The notes below the pieces were generated by a model. That model did not search any database and was not told the DNA's origin. It saw nothing but the letters and a program-made list of their open reading frames with translations. Below, piece after piece: positions 4,678 to 5,519 of a stretch of 5,519 nucleotides of DNA (the first letter of the stretch is position 1; each line of letters starts with the position of its first letter). The stretch comes from an uncultured Bacteroidales bacterium. Lineage in GTDB: Bacteria > Bacteroidota > Bacteroidia > Bacteroidales > UBA3663. Location: the NCBI GenBank assembly GCA_937899265.1, contig CALBPV010000105.1, positions 1 to 5,519 of the forward strand, written 5' to 3'. The translations under genes were made by a program, and so were the position numbers.

Positions 4678-5519
4678 CCGATAAAAATAAGCGACGGCAG
4701 CGCCGGACAGATTGTGCCATACACTGAAGACAGCTCCGGGAATGGTGGCCAGCGGATAGGCGGCAAAGTGAATGGTAGCCAGACTGCTTGCCAAGCCGGA
4801 GTTCTGCATACCCACCTCGATGGAGATGGCACGTTTCTTCGGCTCCGACAGTCCGAGCAGCTGTCCAATCAGATAGCCCATCCCCAGTCCGCAGAGGTTG
4901 TGGAGCATTACCACAACAACAATGAGCAAACCTCCGGCCAACAGTTTGTCGGCATTGGCCGAGATAACGATGGCAACTATCAGGGCAATGGATATCGAGG
5001 AGACGGCAGGCAGCCAGTCGGTAGCCTGCTCGGTGAACTTGGGCCAAAGCCACTTCACCGTCAAGCCCAAAACGATGGGCAATATGACCACCCAAAGAAT
5101 GCTCAGGAACATGTTCATCACATCCACATCGACGCTTTTGCCCGCCAAGGCCCAGGTCAGCAAAGGGGTCAGGAACGGAGCCAGCAGAGTCGAGACACCC
5201 GTCATACCCACAGAGAGCGCCAAGTCGCCTTTCGACAGATAAGTAATCACATTGGAGGCCGTCCCTCCGGGACAACAGCCTACCAACACTACGCCCAGAG
5301 CCAATGCCTCGTCGAGTTGGAACAGTCGAACCAAGCCCCATGCAAGCAGTGGCATCACCGTGAATTGTGCCAGACAACCGATGATGACATCTTTCGGACG
5401 ACTGAACACTATTTTGAAGTCATGGAGGTTCAGCGTCAGTCCCATGCCGAACATCACCACCCCAAGCAGATAGTTGATGACCGTCGGGCGCACTTGTTGC
5501 AAAGTGCCGGGGAATGCCA
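4663..5519 (-). CDS. BASS-family sodium-coupled transporter (bile acid:sodium symporter/PanS-like), N-terminus cut off by the window
   Basis: The frame is open from the window edge (first full codon 5517-5515) to TAA at 4665-4663, giving 285 visible codons. The product is a very hydrophobic, multi-spanning inner-membrane protein. Numbering from the TTG at 5502, it shows VVMFGMGLTL (15-24), CCPGGTASNVITYLSKGD (76-93) and EVGMQNSGLASS (229-240). The second and third are the signature segments of the two crossed, broken helices that bind sodium in this family (PF01758); E229 and Q233 match the expected sodium ligands. The family imports organic anions such as bile acids, ketopantoate or 2-keto acids with sodium; the sequence does not tell which substrate applies here. 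A TTG at 5502 could be called as a start, but the frame stays open before it with residues AFPGT and the first helix would be missing. The real start is therefore probably outside the window. It is convergent with the fic gene, 108 bp away. Confidence 0.88.
   Translation of the reverse strand, partial: AFPGTLQQVRPTVINYLLGVVMFGMGLTLNLHDFKIVFSRPKDVIIGCLAQFTVMPLLAWGLVRLFQLDEALALGVVLVGCCPGGTASNVITYLSKGDLALSVGMTGVSTLLAPFLTPLLTWALAGKSVDVDVMNMFLSILWVVILPIVLGLTVKWLWPKFTEQATDWLPAVSSISIALIVAIVISANADKLLAGGLLIVVVVMLHNLCGLGMGYLIGQLLGLSEPKKRAISIEVGMQNSGLASSLATIHFAAYPLATIPGAVFSVWHNLSGAAVAYFYRKQRS

Noticed and set aside
4544..5377. 277-aa minus-strand open frame overlapping the transporter
   Set aside because: The alternative frame reads through the transporter gene and yields a Gly/Arg/Cys-rich peptide without membrane helices, while the chosen frame shows the BASS signature segments.
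5500..5502. TTG as the start codon of the transporter
   Set aside because: The frame is open upstream to the window edge, the residues before it (AFPGT) continue a plausible first membrane helix, and family members normally have an extra helix ahead of this point.

Overview
The window looks like a piece of a Bacteroidales (gut Bacteroides/Prevotella-type) chromosome. The main evidence is three promoters of the Bacteroidetes sigma-factor type. Each pairs a TTTG or ATTG -33 box with a TAnnTTTG -7 box, and in all three exactly 20 nt separate the boxes. The genes lack strong Shine-Dalgarno sequences. One gene encodes a lipoprotein with a Bacteroidetes-style acidic export signal and calycin-like domains. 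GC content appears to be about 50 percent. I see no tRNA, rRNA, CRISPR array, transposase or phage gene.

Layout. At 1-712 on the minus strand is a lipoprotein gene whose 3' end is cut by the window edge; it carries two tandem calycin-like domains. It is divergent from an 827-aa gene on the plus strand (974-3457), which fuses an acyl-adenylating domain, an acyl carrier protein domain and a PlsC-type acyltransferase. The 261-bp gap between them holds both promoters and a perfect 14-bp palindrome. After the fusion gene comes a 356-bp non-coding stretch (3458-3813). Its first 200 bp are packed with short palindromes and a 41-bp imperfect direct repeat, and its end holds the promoter of the next gene. 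That gene (3814-4554, plus) encodes a compact Fic-domain protein with its own N-terminal inhibitory motif. It converges on a minus-strand gene (4663 to beyond 5519) for a BASS-family (bile acid:sodium symporter-like) membrane transporter, cut at its 5' end. The convergent gap contains a GC-rich hairpin flanked by an exact 10-bp direct repeat.

The genes do not form one operon; each of the first three has its own promoter. The fusion protein probably activates a fatty acid, loads it on its own carrier domain and passes it to a lysophospholipid or glycerol-phosphate acceptor. That would be a self-contained version of the E. coli Aas reaction, but with the domains in a different order. The Fic protein is probably an autoinhibited AMP-transferase, with no partner antitoxin visible. 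The best candidates for something less described are the single-chain adenylation-ACP-acyltransferase enzyme and the palindrome array downstream of it.
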